Source of the DNA: Pedobacter sp. KBS0701
GTDB lineage: Bacteria > Bacteroidota > Bacteroidia > Sphingobacteriales > Sphingobacteriaceae
Reading direction: 5' to 3'
NCBI RefSeq assembly: GCF_005938645.2
Contig: NZ_CP042171.1
Span: 6,138,001-6,202,000 of the forward strand
DNA length: 64,000 nt
Positions 1 to 9,234 of this stretch are shown piece by piece (positions within the stretch are counted from its first letter, which is position 1; every line of letters begins with the position of its first letter). The notes beneath the pieces are model-generated. The model did not search any database. It was not told where the DNA came from and worked only from the letters and a program-made list of their open reading frames with translations. The position numbers were made by a program, and so were the translations under genes.

Positions 1-13
1 TAATTTTTTGATC

Positions 14-1783
14 ATGAAAATAAACTTAGTAAAACTGGGTGTGGCTGTGCTATGCCTCATAATGGGCATAGAAACTTTTGCACAACAAAAACTAACCTTA
101 CCCGATAGCAATAATTACATCATTAACGATAGTGTGATGATTAAAACAAAATACGGCATTAGTTTATCTGCCGTAGTGGTGAGGAAAAAAGGTGTGCAGC
201 AGAAATTGCCAGCCGCATTGTTCTATTTTATCTACTCCAATACCAATAGAAGTTTGGTGGAAGCCAAATATGCAGCCGATCATGGTTATGTTGGTATTGT
301 TGCCGATGCAAGAGGAAAACGGCTCAGCCCCGATATACCGGTGCCTTACGAATATGAAACCAAAGATGTAAATGCGGTTATTGATTGGATCATCCAACAA
401 TCATGGAGTAATGGTAGGGTAGGGATGTATGGTGGAAGTTATTCAGGCTTTGCGCAATGGGCAGCGGCCAAATACCTGCATCCGGCACTTAAAACCATTG
501 TACCCTATGTAGCGGCTATTCCAGGGCTTGGCTTGCCCATGGAAAATAATGTTTTTTTAGCAGCCAATTATCAGTGGGCATTTTACATCACCAATAACAA
601 ATACACGGATGATGCTGTGAATAAAGATAATGCCCGTTGGCGCAGGATGCGGAATAACTGGTGGGAAAGTGGGGCCGCTTACAATAAGATCGACAGCATT
701 GATGGCACACCAAATCCATTGTTGCAGAAATGGCTTAATCACCCCGATTACGATGCCTACTGGCAGTCGATGGTGCCTTATGGTAAAGATTTTAAACACA
801 TTAATATTCCAGTGCTCAGTATTACTGGTTATTACGACGATGGGCAAATTTCAGCATTAGAGTACCTCCGCGAACATTACAAGTATAATCCATCAGCCGA
901 ACATTATTTAATTATAGGCCCTTATGATCATTTTGGATCGCAGATAGGTGGAGTAGCCAGGCTGAGAGATTATGAGGTAGACTCAATAGCACTGATCAAT
1001 ACCCGCGAAATCACTTTCCAATGGCTTGATTATATTCTTAAGGGCGGAAAGAAACCTGCACTGTTAAAAGATAAGATCAATTATGAGGTAATGAGCGCAA
1101 GTAAGTGGAAGCATGTTTCTTCATTGGCAAAGATGGAGGATTACCACATCCGCTTTTATCTGGACAGTGCGGAAAACGGGCTGATGCTATCGGAGCAAAA
1201 GCCAGCCAAAGAAATTTTCATGCACCAGCACATTGATCTGGCCGATAGAAACGAGTTCTACAACGATTATTATCCTGATCCGATCATCAAAAAAGAAATC
1301 GACAGATCCAATGGACTGTTTTTTATCACGAAGCCATTTAATCAAGCCATTTCGGTATCAGGTGCACCAGAGGGACAGCTTAAAGCCATCATCAACAAAA
1401 AGGATATGGATGTAGGCCTGGTCCTGTATGAAGTTACTCCCTCTGGCGAATATTTCCAGCTTTCTTATTATTTAGGAAGAGCAAGCTATGCACACGACAT
1501 GAGTAAAAGGAAATTACTCAGGCCTGGCAAATTAGAAACCATACCTTTTTATAGGTCGAGGGTTTTTAGTAAGCAGCTTCAAAAAGGTAGCAGGTTACTT
1601 TTGGTGCTCAATATTAATAAAAATCCTTTTGCGCAGATCAATTATGGAACGGGTAAGGATGTGAGTAAAGAAACTGTAAAAGATGCAGGTACTCCACTCA
1701 AAATTAAATGGTCTACACAGAGTTTTATTGAGTTAGGTTTGTCGGTTGATGCAAAATTTTATTTAGATAAATACAACCGCTAA
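14..1783 (+). CDS. Secreted CocE/NonD-type serine hydrolase (X-Pro dipeptidyl-peptidase S15-like)
   Basis: Predicted alpha/beta hydrolase of the CocE/NonD family, which cleaves acyl esters or N-terminal Xaa-Pro peptides. The ATG at 14 gives 589 residues with a signal peptide of about 23 residues (hydrophobic GVAVLCLIMGI, then ETFA before QQ). The nucleophile motif GGSYSG puts Ser at about residue 142. An Asp in GYYDD (275/276) and the His in GPYDHFG (306) complete a plausible triad. The last ~200 residues match the C-terminal beta-sandwich of this family (residues such as SGAPEGQL and SRLLLVLNINKNP). It should act in the periplasm. The upstream context lies outside the window, so operon membership on the left is unknown. 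Family assignment is firm; the substrate is not known. Confidence 0.85.
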   Translation: MKINLVKLGVAVLCLIMGIETFAQQKLTLPDSNNYIINDSVMIKTKYGISLSAVVVRKKGVQQKLPAALFYFIYSNTNRSLVEAKYAADHGYVGIVADARGKRLSPDIPVPYEYETKDVNAVIDWIIQQSWSNGRVGMYGGSYSGFAQWAAAKYLHPALKTIVPYVAAIPGLGLPMENNVFLAANYQWAFYITNNKYTDDAVNKDNARWRRMRNNWWESGAAYNKIDSIDGTPNPLLQKWLNHPDYDAYWQSMVPYGKDFKHINIPVLSITGYYDDGQISALEYLREHYKYNPSAEHYLIIGPYDHFGSQIGGVARLRDYEVDSIALINTREITFQWLDYILKGGKKPALLKDKINYEVMSASKWKHVSSLAKMEDYHIRFYLDSAENGLMLSEQKPAKEIFMHQHIDLADRNEFYNDYYPDPIIKKEIDRSNGLFFITKPFNQAISVSGAPEGQLKAIINKKDMDVGLVLYEVTPSGEYFQLSYYLGRASYAHDMSKRKLLRPGKLETIPFYRSRVFSKQLQKGSRLLLVLNINKNPFAQINYGTGKDVSKETVKDAGTPLKIKWSTQSFIELGLSVDAKFYLDKYNR

Positions 1784-1795
1784 TTGATCAGGATA

Positions 1796-1905
1796 TGCAT
1801 TTAGCGGGCCTGGATTTACAATTCGTTTATAAATATTCATTTGTCCGCAGATTTAGAATATGAGCTCAGAATCAACTCCATCACCCATCTTACATTTTCC
1901 ATGCT
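1796..1905. repeat. Degenerate intergenic repeat, copy A (flanks AraC/SDR pair)
   Basis: Between the hydrolase and the AraC gene. It shares an ordered series of near-matching blocks with 3874-3985: TGGATTTACAATTCGTTT / AGGATTTGCAATTCGTTT, then TCCGCAGAT, then CAGAATCAAcTCCAtCa, then an ATCttACaTTttCC-like block. Both copies are in the same orientation. Read on the minus strand both give a similar short peptide ending (VMELIL / MLELIL) followed by a stop, which could be a remnant of a coding or mobile sequence. Confidence 0.5.
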
Positions 1906-1918
1906 TTTGCTCCGGGCT

Positions 1919-2707
1919 TCAGACTTTTCGCAACAGTTTACTCACGTGGCTTTCATCAACAAGGCCAAATTCTACGGCAATTTGTTTCAATCCAAATCTT
2001 CCGCTTTCTATTCGCTGTTGAATTAAATGCTGACGATAATTGTGGATATACTGGCGTAAGGTTATCCCTGTATTTCTTTTAAAATATGGTCCTATATAGT
2101 CTTCTGAAAGATTAAAATGTGTTGCCATTACATTCGCCTTTAAATTTTTAGGCTGGTAAATATATTTGTGCAGGTAACAGAAAATGGCTTGAATGTCTTT
2201 TGATCGTTGTGCGCTGCTTTTAATTTCGGGCATATTGCGTTGCATAATAGTGGAAAGCATTAAGATCTGTGTCCAGATTAAAGCTTCATTTTGCAACATG
2301 TTTATGTTGAGTGACAGGATGAGCGCAATGATTTTTTCAACAATCAGATGATCGTTTTCCGTAAAGTTAAAACTTAGAAAATGCGTTTCCCGGCTTTTGA
2401 TCAGGTATTCTAAGTACTGTAAGCCTGTTGAACCAATCTCTTTTTGATGGATGTATATATCAGTAAACTTGATGTAAATGAAATGTGTTTTTTCATCAAT
2501 TTCAAAACGATGGTCATCATCCGGACCAATTAAGAAGAGATTCCCTCCTTTGTAAACAATTGGGATTTCGTTAATGATATGATGGCCAGATCCATTTTTA
2601 ATGTATATGAGTTCGTAATGATTGTGCCGGTGTACAGGGTGCTGCCATTTGCTTACTTCAAATTCTGAAATAACAATTGGTTGAAATTGGACGTATCGCT
2701 TCATCAT
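1919..2707 (-). CDS. AraC-family transcriptional regulator
   Basis: Predicted DNA-binding regulator of about 262 residues. The N-terminal ~130 residues look like an AraC cupin sensor domain (HRHNHYELIYIKNGSGHHI and a following IYKGGNLFLIGPDD-like stretch). The C-terminal ~90 residues form the double helix-turn-helix: NVMATHFNLSEDYIGPYFKR and the second helix pair around LKQIAVEFGLVDESHVSKL. The start was placed at the MMKRYVQF methionines; an upstream ATG at 2728 would add seven residues. It is divergent from the SDR gene with under 100 bp between starts, so it probably controls that gene and itself. The effector is unknown. Confidence 0.85.
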   Translation of the reverse strand: MMKRYVQFQPIVISEFEVSKWQHPVHRHNHYELIYIKNGSGHHIINEIPIVYKGGNLFLIGPDDDHRFEIDEKTHFIYIKFTDIYIHQKEIGSTGLQYLEYLIKSRETHFLSFNFTENDHLIVEKIIALILSLNINMLQNEALIWTQILMLSTIMQRNMPEIKSSAQRSKDIQAIFCYLHKYIYQPKNLKANVMATHFNLSEDYIGPYFKRNTGITLRQYIHNYRQHLIQQRIESGRFGLKQIAVEFGLVDESHVSKLLRKV

Positions 2708-2800
2708 AGATTTATACAAATCTATCATACTATTTTACAAAAACATAGCTTTAGTTTGTCAGGATCTTTGCTTTACATGAATCAATTTAAATCAAAAGAG

Positions 2801-3859
2801 ATGAATAACAGTAAAACAGCATTAGTTGTGGGTTCAAATGGCGTAATTGGCAGTAATTTAATCAGCCATTTAGAAAATCTTGGCGATTGGGATATTATCG
2901 GTTTATCGCGTCGGGGTGGGCTCGATACGGATAAAACCAGGTACATTTCTGTAAACCTGCTCGACCCAGAGGACAGTAAGAAACAATTGAGCCCTTTAAC
3001 TATGGTAACACATATTTTTTATGCCGCTTATCAAGATAAACCTACATGGGTGGAGCTGGTTGCGCCTAATTTGGCGATGCTTGTAAACGTGGTTAATGCC
3101 ATTGAAGGTATTGCAAAAGACTTACAGCACATCAGTTTAATGCAAGGCTATAAAGTATACGGGGCGCATTACGGTCCTTTTAAAACACCGGCAAAAGAAA
3201 GCGACGGTGGACACATGCCTCCGGAATTTAATGTAAATCAGCAACAGTTTCTTGAGGCACAGCAAAAAGGTAAAAAATGGAATTGGTCTTCTCTTCGGCC
3301 ATCTGTAGTTGCAGGTACTGCATTGGGAAATCCGATGAATTTGGTTTCTGTAATTGCAGTTTATGCATCCATATCGAAAGAACTGGGTTTGCCTTTGCGT
3401 TTCCCTGGCAAATTAGGGGCTTATGATAAGCTTTTAGATATTACAGACGCTGGATTATTGGCAAAAGCAACGGTATGGGCGGCTACAAGCCCGGCATGTG
3501 CCAATCAAGCTTTTAATATAACCAATGGTGATTTGGTCCGCTGGAATGATCTTTGGCCTAAAATCGCAGCATATTTTAAAATGGATGCTGCACCTCCACT
3601 TCAAATGCCTTTGCAAACCGTAATGGCCGATAAATCGGCTTTATGGACACAGATGCAAGAAAAACATAACCTAGCCAAACATAGTTATGAAGACGTATCT
3701 TCATGGGCCTTTGGCGACTTTGTTTTTTCCTGGGATTACGATTTTTTCTCGGATGGTACCAAAGCAAGGCGATTGGGCTTCCACGAGTACGTTGATACTA
3801 AAAAAATGTTTTTTAATCTGTTTGACGAACTTAAACGTAAAAAAGTTATCCCGAATTAG
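2801..3859 (+). CDS. NAD(P)-dependent SDR-family oxidoreductase (PRISE / progesterone 5-beta-reductase-like)
   Basis: About 352 residues with an N-terminal Rossmann motif, VVGSNGVIGSNL (glycines at about 11-17), followed by a cofactor-binding GLSRRG. The middle part (MQGYKVYGAHYGPFKTPAKE, then SSLRPSVVAG) resembles the atypical SDR group of progesterone 5-beta-reductases and iridoid synthases, which reduce enone carbonyl compounds. The ATG at 2801 is preceded by an AG-rich AAAAGAG; an in-frame ATG at 2777 is possible. Divergent from the AraC regulator, which is its most likely controller. The physiological substrate cannot be read from sequence. Confidence 0.8.
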   Translation: MNNSKTALVVGSNGVIGSNLISHLENLGDWDIIGLSRRGGLDTDKTRYISVNLLDPEDSKKQLSPLTMVTHIFYAAYQDKPTWVELVAPNLAMLVNVVNAIEGIAKDLQHISLMQGYKVYGAHYGPFKTPAKESDGGHMPPEFNVNQQQFLEAQQKGKKWNWSSLRPSVVAGTALGNPMNLVSVIAVYASISKELGLPLRFPGKLGAYDKLLDITDAGLLAKATVWAATSPACANQAFNITNGDLVRWNDLWPKIAAYFKMDAAPPLQMPLQTVMADKSALWTQMQEKHNLAKHSYEDVSSWAFGDFVFSWDYDFFSDGTKARRLGFHEYVDTKKMFFNLFDELKRKKVIPN

Positions 3860-3873
3860 TTTTCTTGCCTGGA

Positions 3874-3985
3874 GTTAATATTGACCAGGATTTGCAATTC
3901 GTTTTTAATTATTTATTCCGCAGATCCAGAAGATAAATGCAGAATCAATTCCAACATCCAACTTACGTTCCCATCATTAAGCACT
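3874..3985. repeat. Degenerate intergenic repeat, copy B
   Basis: Second copy of the sequence at 1796-1905, same orientation, about 2.07 kb away, so the pair brackets the AraC/SDR genes. The remaining intergenic stretch up to 4157 includes a short G+C-rich block (CCCGGCCCCCCGACTTCGG, about 4011-4029) and no credible gene. Open frames on either strand here are short and have no codon pattern like the neighbours. Confidence 0.5.
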
Positions 3986-4157
3986 AAGGTATGTTTCTTT
4001 TGCACGATAGGCCCGGCCCCCCGACTTCGGATTAGATCCATCTTACATTCATTACCTACTAGATATTGTGATGCTTTTGACATGAATTGCAATTTGAAGA
4101 ATCTATATAGAACTAATGTTCTCATAATTTAGATATTTGCAGCTACTAATAATTTTA

Positions 4158-5696
4158 ATGATGAAGCCTTACCTGCAACTATTCGATTTTTCAAAGAAAA
4201 TAAATTACAGAACTGAAATTCTTGCAGGTTTAACGGTGGCCATGACCATGATCCCCGAATCGTTATCATTTGCTATCCTTGCGGGTTTTCCTCCCTTAAC
4301 AGGTTTGTACGCTGCTTTTATTATGGGCCTGGTTACGGCTGTTTTAGGTGGCAGGCCAGGCTTGGTTTCGGGTGGGGCAGGTGCAACAGTAATTGTGCTT
4401 ATCGCTTTAATGAAAACACAGGGTATAGAGTATGTTTTTGCGGCAGTGGCTTTAGCAGGCGTAATCCAGATTATAGCAGGGCTGTTTAAACTTGGGAAAT
4501 TTGTCAGGCTGGTTCCGCAGCCCGTAATGTTCGGTTTTGTTAACGGCTTGGCGGTTATTATATTTATGTCGCAGTTAGAACAGTTCAAAACCCTTGTTAA
4601 CGGCAGAGTAGAATGGTTGAGTGGTGTGCCTTTATATATCATGTTGGCTTTGGTATTACTCACTGTTGCAATAGTGATCATTCTCCCTAAAATAACCAAA
4701 GCCATTCCATCCTCACTGGTGGCTATTATTGTGGTTTTTCTTGTTGTCTTATGTTTTAGGATTGATACCAAACTGGTTAAAGATATTGCTTCAGTAAATG
4801 GTGGTTTTCCGCCCTTTCATATTCCGAAAGTTCCGCTTAATCTGGATATGCTCAAGATCATTTTTCCCTATTCACTCATTATGGCTGGTGTGGGCTTAAC
4901 AGAGGGCCTGCTTACGTTGAACCTGGTTGATGAAATTACAGAAACTAAAGGCAATGGGAACAGGGAAAGTATTGCACAAGGAATTGCCAATATTACAAAC
5001 GGCTTTTTTACGGGGATGGGTGGCTGTCCGATGATTGCCCAAACACTGGTTAACCTCTCGGCAGGTGCCAGGGCCAGGTTATCAGGTATTGTTGCGGCCT
5101 TAACTATACTCGTTATCATCTTGATAGGTGCTCCGGTGATCGATCGTGTACCTATGGCCGCGCTGGTTGGTGTAATGATGATGGTAGCCATTGGCACTTT
5201 TGAATGGATGAGCTTTAAAGTGATTAATAAAATGCCTGTGCATGATATTATCATTGGCATCCTGGTGGCTGTTATCACCATTTGGCTGCATAACCTGGCA
5301 CTTGCGGTATTAATAGGTGTAATTATTTCAGCACTTGTTTTCGCCTGGGAGAGTTCTAAAAGAATACGTGCCAGTAAACATATCGATGCCAATGGTGTGA
5401 AAACTTACGAAATATTCGGGCCCCTGTTTTTTGGATCAATTGCTAGTTTTAATGAACTGTTTGATGTGGCACACGATCCGCAGCATATCATTATTGATTT
5501 TAAGCACAGCCGTGTTTTTGATATGTCGGGCATTGATGCGCTGAATAAACTAACCGAACGTTATCGTTTAGTGGATAAGAAACTTCAATTAAAACATCTG
5601 AGTAACGACTGTAAGCGCTTGCTGAAAAATGCTGATCAGATTATCGCAGTAAACATTATGGAAGATCCTACCTATCGGATAGCTACTGAAAGATAA
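4158..5696 (+). CDS. SulP-family inorganic anion transporter with STAS domain
   Basis: Inner-membrane SulP/SLC26-type transporter of about 512 residues (sulfate, bicarbonate or related anions). It opens with the typical cytoplasmic segment and the SulP signature-like ILAGLTVAMTMIPESLSFAI. Some 10-12 hydrophobic segments follow, with GFVNGLAVIIFMSQLEQF and NGFFTGMGGCPMIAQTLVN as conserved positions. The last ~90 residues (from about 420) form a STAS domain (HIIIDFKHSRVFDMSGIDAL). Two adjacent ATGs at 4158 and 4161 are possible starts. It stands alone; the substrate ion is not predictable from sequence. Confidence 0.9.
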   Translation: MMKPYLQLFDFSKKINYRTEILAGLTVAMTMIPESLSFAILAGFPPLTGLYAAFIMGLVTAVLGGRPGLVSGGAGATVIVLIALMKTQGIEYVFAAVALAGVIQIIAGLFKLGKFVRLVPQPVMFGFVNGLAVIIFMSQLEQFKTLVNGRVEWLSGVPLYIMLALVLLTVAIVIILPKITKAIPSSLVAIIVVFLVVLCFRIDTKLVKDIASVNGGFPPFHIPKVPLNLDMLKIIFPYSLIMAGVGLTEGLLTLNLVDEITETKGNGNRESIAQGIANITNGFFTGMGGCPMIAQTLVNLSAGARARLSGIVAALTILVIILIGAPVIDRVPMAALVGVMMMVAIGTFEWMSFKVINKMPVHDIIIGILVAVITIWLHNLALAVLIGVIISALVFAWESSKRIRASKHIDANGVKTYEIFGPLFFGSIASFNELFDVAHDPQHIIIDFKHSRVFDMSGIDALNKLTERYRLVDKKLQLKHLSNDCKRLLKNADQIIAVNIMEDPTYRIATER

Positions 5697-5828
5697 ATTA
5701 AGTTAACCTTTCTTTTACAATACACTTGCAGTTAACTGATTTTAAGGGATAATTGGGTAGTAGCTATTCAGAACTAAACTATTGCCGGCAATTTAATGGT
5801 AATACATACTCTGCATATTAATTTTTAC

Positions 5829-5840
5829 TAAAACGTTTAA
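5829..5840. promoter_or_regulatory. Candidate operator half-conserved palindrome upstream of PUL 1
   Basis: TAAAACGTTTAA, centred on CG, with an 8-bp perfect core AAACGTTT. It resembles the sites at 6048-6059 and 24321-24344 in sequence and position (upstream of a PUL 1 transcription start). A central CG palindrome is typical of LacI/GalR-type operators; this is inference. Confidence 0.4.
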
Positions 5841-6047
5841 GCATTTTAAAAAATTGTAACCTAAAATTGTTCTGATTATTGTAATTATTTGTAAAAAATA
5901 TCCTTATCTACTGTTTTATAGGATGTTAATTTTTCAAATTATTTTAATAATATTTATTTTTTACCTGTCTGCTTGACAATTATTTTAATAGAATTAAATA
6001 TTATTGCGCTGTTTTATAAAAATTTCATAAAAATGACAATTCGTTAT

Positions 6048-6059
6048 TAAAACGTTTTA
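6048..6059. promoter_or_regulatory. Candidate operator, perfect 12-bp palindrome
   Basis: TAAAACGTTTTA is perfectly self-complementary. It ends 8 bases before the predicted -7 box TATATTTG (6068-6075), a position where a bound repressor would block transcription. Similar sites stand at 5829 and 24321. Confidence 0.5.
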
Positions 6060-6067
6060 GTATATTA

Positions 6068-6075
6068 TATATTTG
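6068..6075 (+). promoter_or_regulatory. Predicted Bacteroidota -7 promoter box of PUL 1
   Basis: TATATTTG matches the Bacteroidota consensus TAnnTTTG. A clear -33 TTTG element is not visible at the usual distance, which would fit an activator- or repressor-controlled promoter. The transcript would start near 6080 and carry a leader of about 140 nt before susC. Confidence 0.4.
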
Positions 6076-6097
6076 AGTTAACCAAATACTAAATTTT

Positions 6098-6175
6098 ATG
6101 AGAATCCCTAACTATTACTACCAAAGTACCTGTTCTTTTAACCTAAGACGTGTCTTGCCGTTTCCGAAAAAATAA
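6098..6175 (+). CDS. Possible 25-residue leader peptide upstream of susC
   Basis: The frame starts with MRIPNYYYQSTC and ends with two lysines before TAA, 43 bases ahead of the susC start. It would be the first open frame on the predicted transcript from the 6068 promoter. It is tyrosine- and arginine-containing and basic, with no membrane segment. Short frames like this arise by chance; the only support is position. It could be a leader or attenuator peptide, or nothing. Confidence 0.2.
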   Translation: MRIPNYYYQSTCSFNLRRVLPFPKK

Positions 6176-6218
6176 GTTCTAGAAATCATTTTTTTACCAA
6201 TTAAAAGATCCATTAACT

Positions 6219-9200
6219 ATGCGATACTTATGGGCGTGCCTTGTTTTTTTTGCCGCGTTTACGTTAAACGTTTTACCCGTTTTTTCTGCGGGCAAAAAAA
6301 ATCATAAAGGCCTAACAATTAATTATTTGATCCTTCAGGATACGACGAAAATTAAGATCGTATCAACTAAAGATTCTTTGCGAAAAGATAGTCTTGAACA
6401 GATCAGGAAAAAAACACTTTACAACAAATTGTCTGGTGGTGTACAAAAAGACACCAGAGATTTATCGCTCTTCCCTGCAATTTCATTACAGCAAAATTTA
6501 AAGGGCAATTTTGCTGGTCTGTATATTCAGGAACCCTCAGGCGAACCAGGTTCTATTCAGAACATGTTTATTAGGGGAGCTGCAATGCCGCTATTATCTA
6601 AAAAGGATTTGTACGATGCTCAACCTCTGGTGGTTCTAGATGGAATCCCGTTGGTACGGGAGCATCCTTTCGCTTTTGATATACAGCAATTCGATTTTAA
6701 CAGAATCGGTCCTGCAACTAATTTATTGACTGGTATTGATATGAATAATATTGCATCGGTAGAAGTGCTTAAAGATTTAGGTTCCACTTCTGTTTACGGC
6801 CCAAGAGGTGTTAACGGGGTAATTGTTTTAACCTCAAAAACAGCAGTTGGTAAATACCGCGCGATATCTTTCAATTCGTATATCGGTATGGTGCAAAAAC
6901 CATTTGTAAATACCATCAATGGTAAATATGAAAATGATTTCAGACAGCGCTTTTATGATGTATATACCACAAATGGCAGATATTCTGATGATGAAGAGTA
7001 TCCGGTATATTTAAGCGATTCGCTAAATAATGTGTACAGTGGAAAATCAGACTGGACAGATCTATACTATAAAAATGCACTGGTATATGGTATTAATTTC
7101 TCACTTGCCGGCGGTACGGACAGGGCGAACTTTAGGTTTGCATTGGGTAATACCAAAAGTGAAGGTGTAGCAGATCAAACGGGTATCGACCGTTATAGCG
7201 CCACTTTCAATATCAATATGAAGCCAACCAAATGGTTGTTGTTTTCGACTATGATTAATGCGAACCGCTTAAACCGCGACAGAAATAAAACCTTGCGCGA
7301 CCGGTTTGCACAACTTAATTATTTTCCTGATTTAAGTGCGCCTCTGCCTCCAAATAAAGATTTCTATGGTTCATACCTGCAAGAATATAAGAAAGGTTTT
7401 GATGATAACAAAACAAACTCTATTCAGGGTTATGCCAAATTAGAAGGAATTTTTGGTCAGTTTAAGGTGGTATCATCTTTTAATGCTGATTACAGTGAGG
7501 GGTATAGAGATGTTTTTTATGCCAGAACGCTTTTGCAGGGAAACAGTTATGCATCCAATTATTATGGCTTTAGCCAGAGATTAATGATGGATAACAAAGT
7601 AACTTACGATTTAAACCTGGATAAGGTTCACGATTTTCATTTTGCCTTAGGGCAATCCATGCAATGGGATATTTATAAATACAGTAACGCCTACGCTTAT
7701 AAAGGTGTTAATGATTATATTAAAATCAATTTGCTGGACTCTAAACCTAAAAATGACGATGGTAAGGATAACCCAGGTTATTTAACACCAGTTGCCTTTC
7801 CAAGAGAATTAACTTATCGGTTTTTAGATAAAACGGAAGATAACTTATTGTCTTTCTATGGAAAAGCTGATTACTCATTTAGCGATAAATACTTCTTATC
7901 AGCCGTATTACGTTTAGATGGCTCTTCAAACGCACAACCAACAAGCCGTTGGTTTTATTCGCCAACTATTTCTGCCGCCTGGAATATCAAAAATGAATTT
8001 TTGAAAGATAACAGCTTGGTTGATGATTTGGTATTGCGTGCAAGTGCTGGTAGAATGGGGCGTACCTTTAGTTACGATAATTATACGCAGGGTCCACAAT
8101 ATACAGCTTCAGTTGGTTATACTGGTAACTTAACAGTACCTGGATATAATGCATTCGGTGTTTTAACACGTCCTTATCAATTTGGTTGGGTAGGTTATGG
8201 TGTGCCTTGGTCGTACTCAGATCAACTTAATGTTGGTGCTGATGTGGCGATGTTGAAAAACCGTCTTCACGTTTCTGTTGACCTTTACAGCAAAACCGAC
8301 AAAAATCAATTAATTGGCATCCCTGCTTATGCCGAATATGGTTATAAACAATCTATCGAAAGCGGAATGTCTGTTAACAACACGGGTATCGATTTCACCG
8401 TGAGTGCTCAAATCATCGCAAAAAGTAAATTCTCATGGAATTCGGCCTTAAACTTTAATCACAATGCTAACGAATTGAAAGCATTGCCAAGAGGACTGGA
8501 TCAGTTGGTAGTAGGTAACAGATTTTTAAAAGTTGGCCAGCCCGTAGATCAATATTGGTTATTGGAGAATAATGGTATTTACACTGCAGATGCTGATGTG
8601 CCAGCGGTTAACGGACAAAAATTAAAATATAAGGGGATTGTTTTAAAGGCCGGCGATCCACGTTGGAAAGATCAAAATGGAGATAATACTATTGATGATA
8701 ACGATAAAGTATTAAAAGGTCATTCATTACCGACCCTTGCAGGTGGTTTCGATAACAATTTTAGATATGGCAATTGGAGTCTGGCTACAAGTTTCTACTT
8801 TAATTTAGGCAGAAAGCTAATCAACCAGGAGATGGCTAACCATTTTGATTTTGTTAACCGCGAAGGTAATACCGATATCAGTTCTGTTAAAGAAATTACC
8901 TTCTGGGAGAAACGTGGCGATTACTCAAAATATCCGCTTTACAATCCCTGGAGTACGGTAATCCCATACCGTGCAGATCAGGATCTCTTTTTAGAGAATG
9001 CTTCATTCTTAAAATTAAGACAGGTTTCATTGGGTTACGAACTGGGTAATCTGCTTAGTAAGAAGAACATCAAAATCAACAAATTCTTCGTATACGGTGC
9101 CGTGAGTAATATTTTCACCATCACGCCTTACACCGGTCAGGATCCCGAGCTAGTTAGCTACGATGGCGTGGATACAGGTTATGGCCAACCCATTCCGAGA

Positions 9201-9233
9201 ACATATACACTGGGTGTTAAAATGGAGCTATAA
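6219..9233 (+). CDS. SusC/RagA-family TonB-dependent outer-membrane receptor (PUL 1, first)
   Basis: 1004 residues. Outer-membrane beta-barrel that imports oligosaccharides with its SusD partner using TonB energy. The signal peptide spans about residues 1-25 (WACLVFFAAFTLNVLPVFSA). A short linker leads straight into the plug domain (LQQNLKGNFAGLYIQEPSGE, then PLVVLDGIPL, then VEVLKDLGSTSVYGPRGVNG). The barrel ends in a typical GQPIPRTYTLGVKMEL. Unlike the other three SusC proteins in this window it lacks the N-terminal carboxypeptidase-regulatory-like beta-sandwich. susD starts one base after its stop codon, so the two are co-transcribed. Confidence 0.93.
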   Translation: MRYLWACLVFFAAFTLNVLPVFSAGKKNHKGLTINYLILQDTTKIKIVSTKDSLRKDSLEQIRKKTLYNKLSGGVQKDTRDLSLFPAISLQQNLKGNFAGLYIQEPSGEPGSIQNMFIRGAAMPLLSKKDLYDAQPLVVLDGIPLVREHPFAFDIQQFDFNRIGPATNLLTGIDMNNIASVEVLKDLGSTSVYGPRGVNGVIVLTSKTAVGKYRAISFNSYIGMVQKPFVNTINGKYENDFRQRFYDVYTTNGRYSDDEEYPVYLSDSLNNVYSGKSDWTDLYYKNALVYGINFSLAGGTDRANFRFALGNTKSEGVADQTGIDRYSATFNINMKPTKWLLFSTMINANRLNRDRNKTLRDRFAQLNYFPDLSAPLPPNKDFYGSYLQEYKKGFDDNKTNSIQGYAKLEGIFGQFKVVSSFNADYSEGYRDVFYARTLLQGNSYASNYYGFSQRLMMDNKVTYDLNLDKVHDFHFALGQSMQWDIYKYSNAYAYKGVNDYIKINLLDSKPKNDDGKDNPGYLTPVAFPRELTYRFLDKTEDNLLSFYGKADYSFSDKYFLSAVLRLDGSSNAQPTSRWFYSPTISAAWNIKNEFLKDNSLVDDLVLRASAGRMGRTFSYDNYTQGPQYTASVGYTGNLTVPGYNAFGVLTRPYQFGWVGYGVPWSYSDQLNVGADVAMLKNRLHVSVDLYSKTDKNQLIGIPAYAEYGYKQSIESGMSVNNTGIDFTVSAQIIAKSKFSWNSALNFNHNANELKALPRGLDQLVVGNRFLKVGQPVDQYWLLENNGIYTADADVPAVNGQKLKYKGIVLKAGDPRWKDQNGDNTIDDNDKVLKGHSLPTLAGGFDNNFRYGNWSLATSFYFNLGRKLINQEMANHFDFVNREGNTDISSVKEITFWEKRGDYSKYPLYNPWSTVIPYRADQDLFLENASFLKLRQVSLGYELGNLLSKKNIKINKFFVYGAVSNIFTITPYTGQDPELVSYDGVDTGYGQPIPRTYTLGVKMEL

Positions 9234-9234
9234 G

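Larger units (their letters stand above)
5697..6218. other. AT-rich intergenic leader of PUL 1
   Basis: About 520 bases without an established gene. It holds two AAACGTTT-centred sites (near 5835 and 6054), a promoter-like TATATTTG at 6068-6075 and a 25-codon open frame at 6098-6175, each listed separately. The rest is A/T runs with no strong hairpin that I could find. This is the only plausible place for the main promoter of the long PUL 1 gene set. Confidence 0.6.

Noticed and set aside
1841-2026. 61-codon plus-strand frame overlapping the AraC gene end
   Set aside because: Half of it is antisense to the AraC C-terminus and the rest is the intergenic repeat.
3881-4132. Frames on both strands in the gap before the SulP gene
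   Set aside because: Short, no start context or domain; the similarity to the other flank is explained as a non-coding repeat.
4205-5392. Long minus-strand frames (188 and 174 codons) opposite the SulP gene
   Set aside because: Antisense shadows of a well-supported membrane protein gene; no motif or start context.
9163-9234. Extended start for the first PUL 1 susD
   Set aside because: The 24 extra codons lie wholly inside the end of susC; the lipoprotein signal is only intact from 9235 or 9268.
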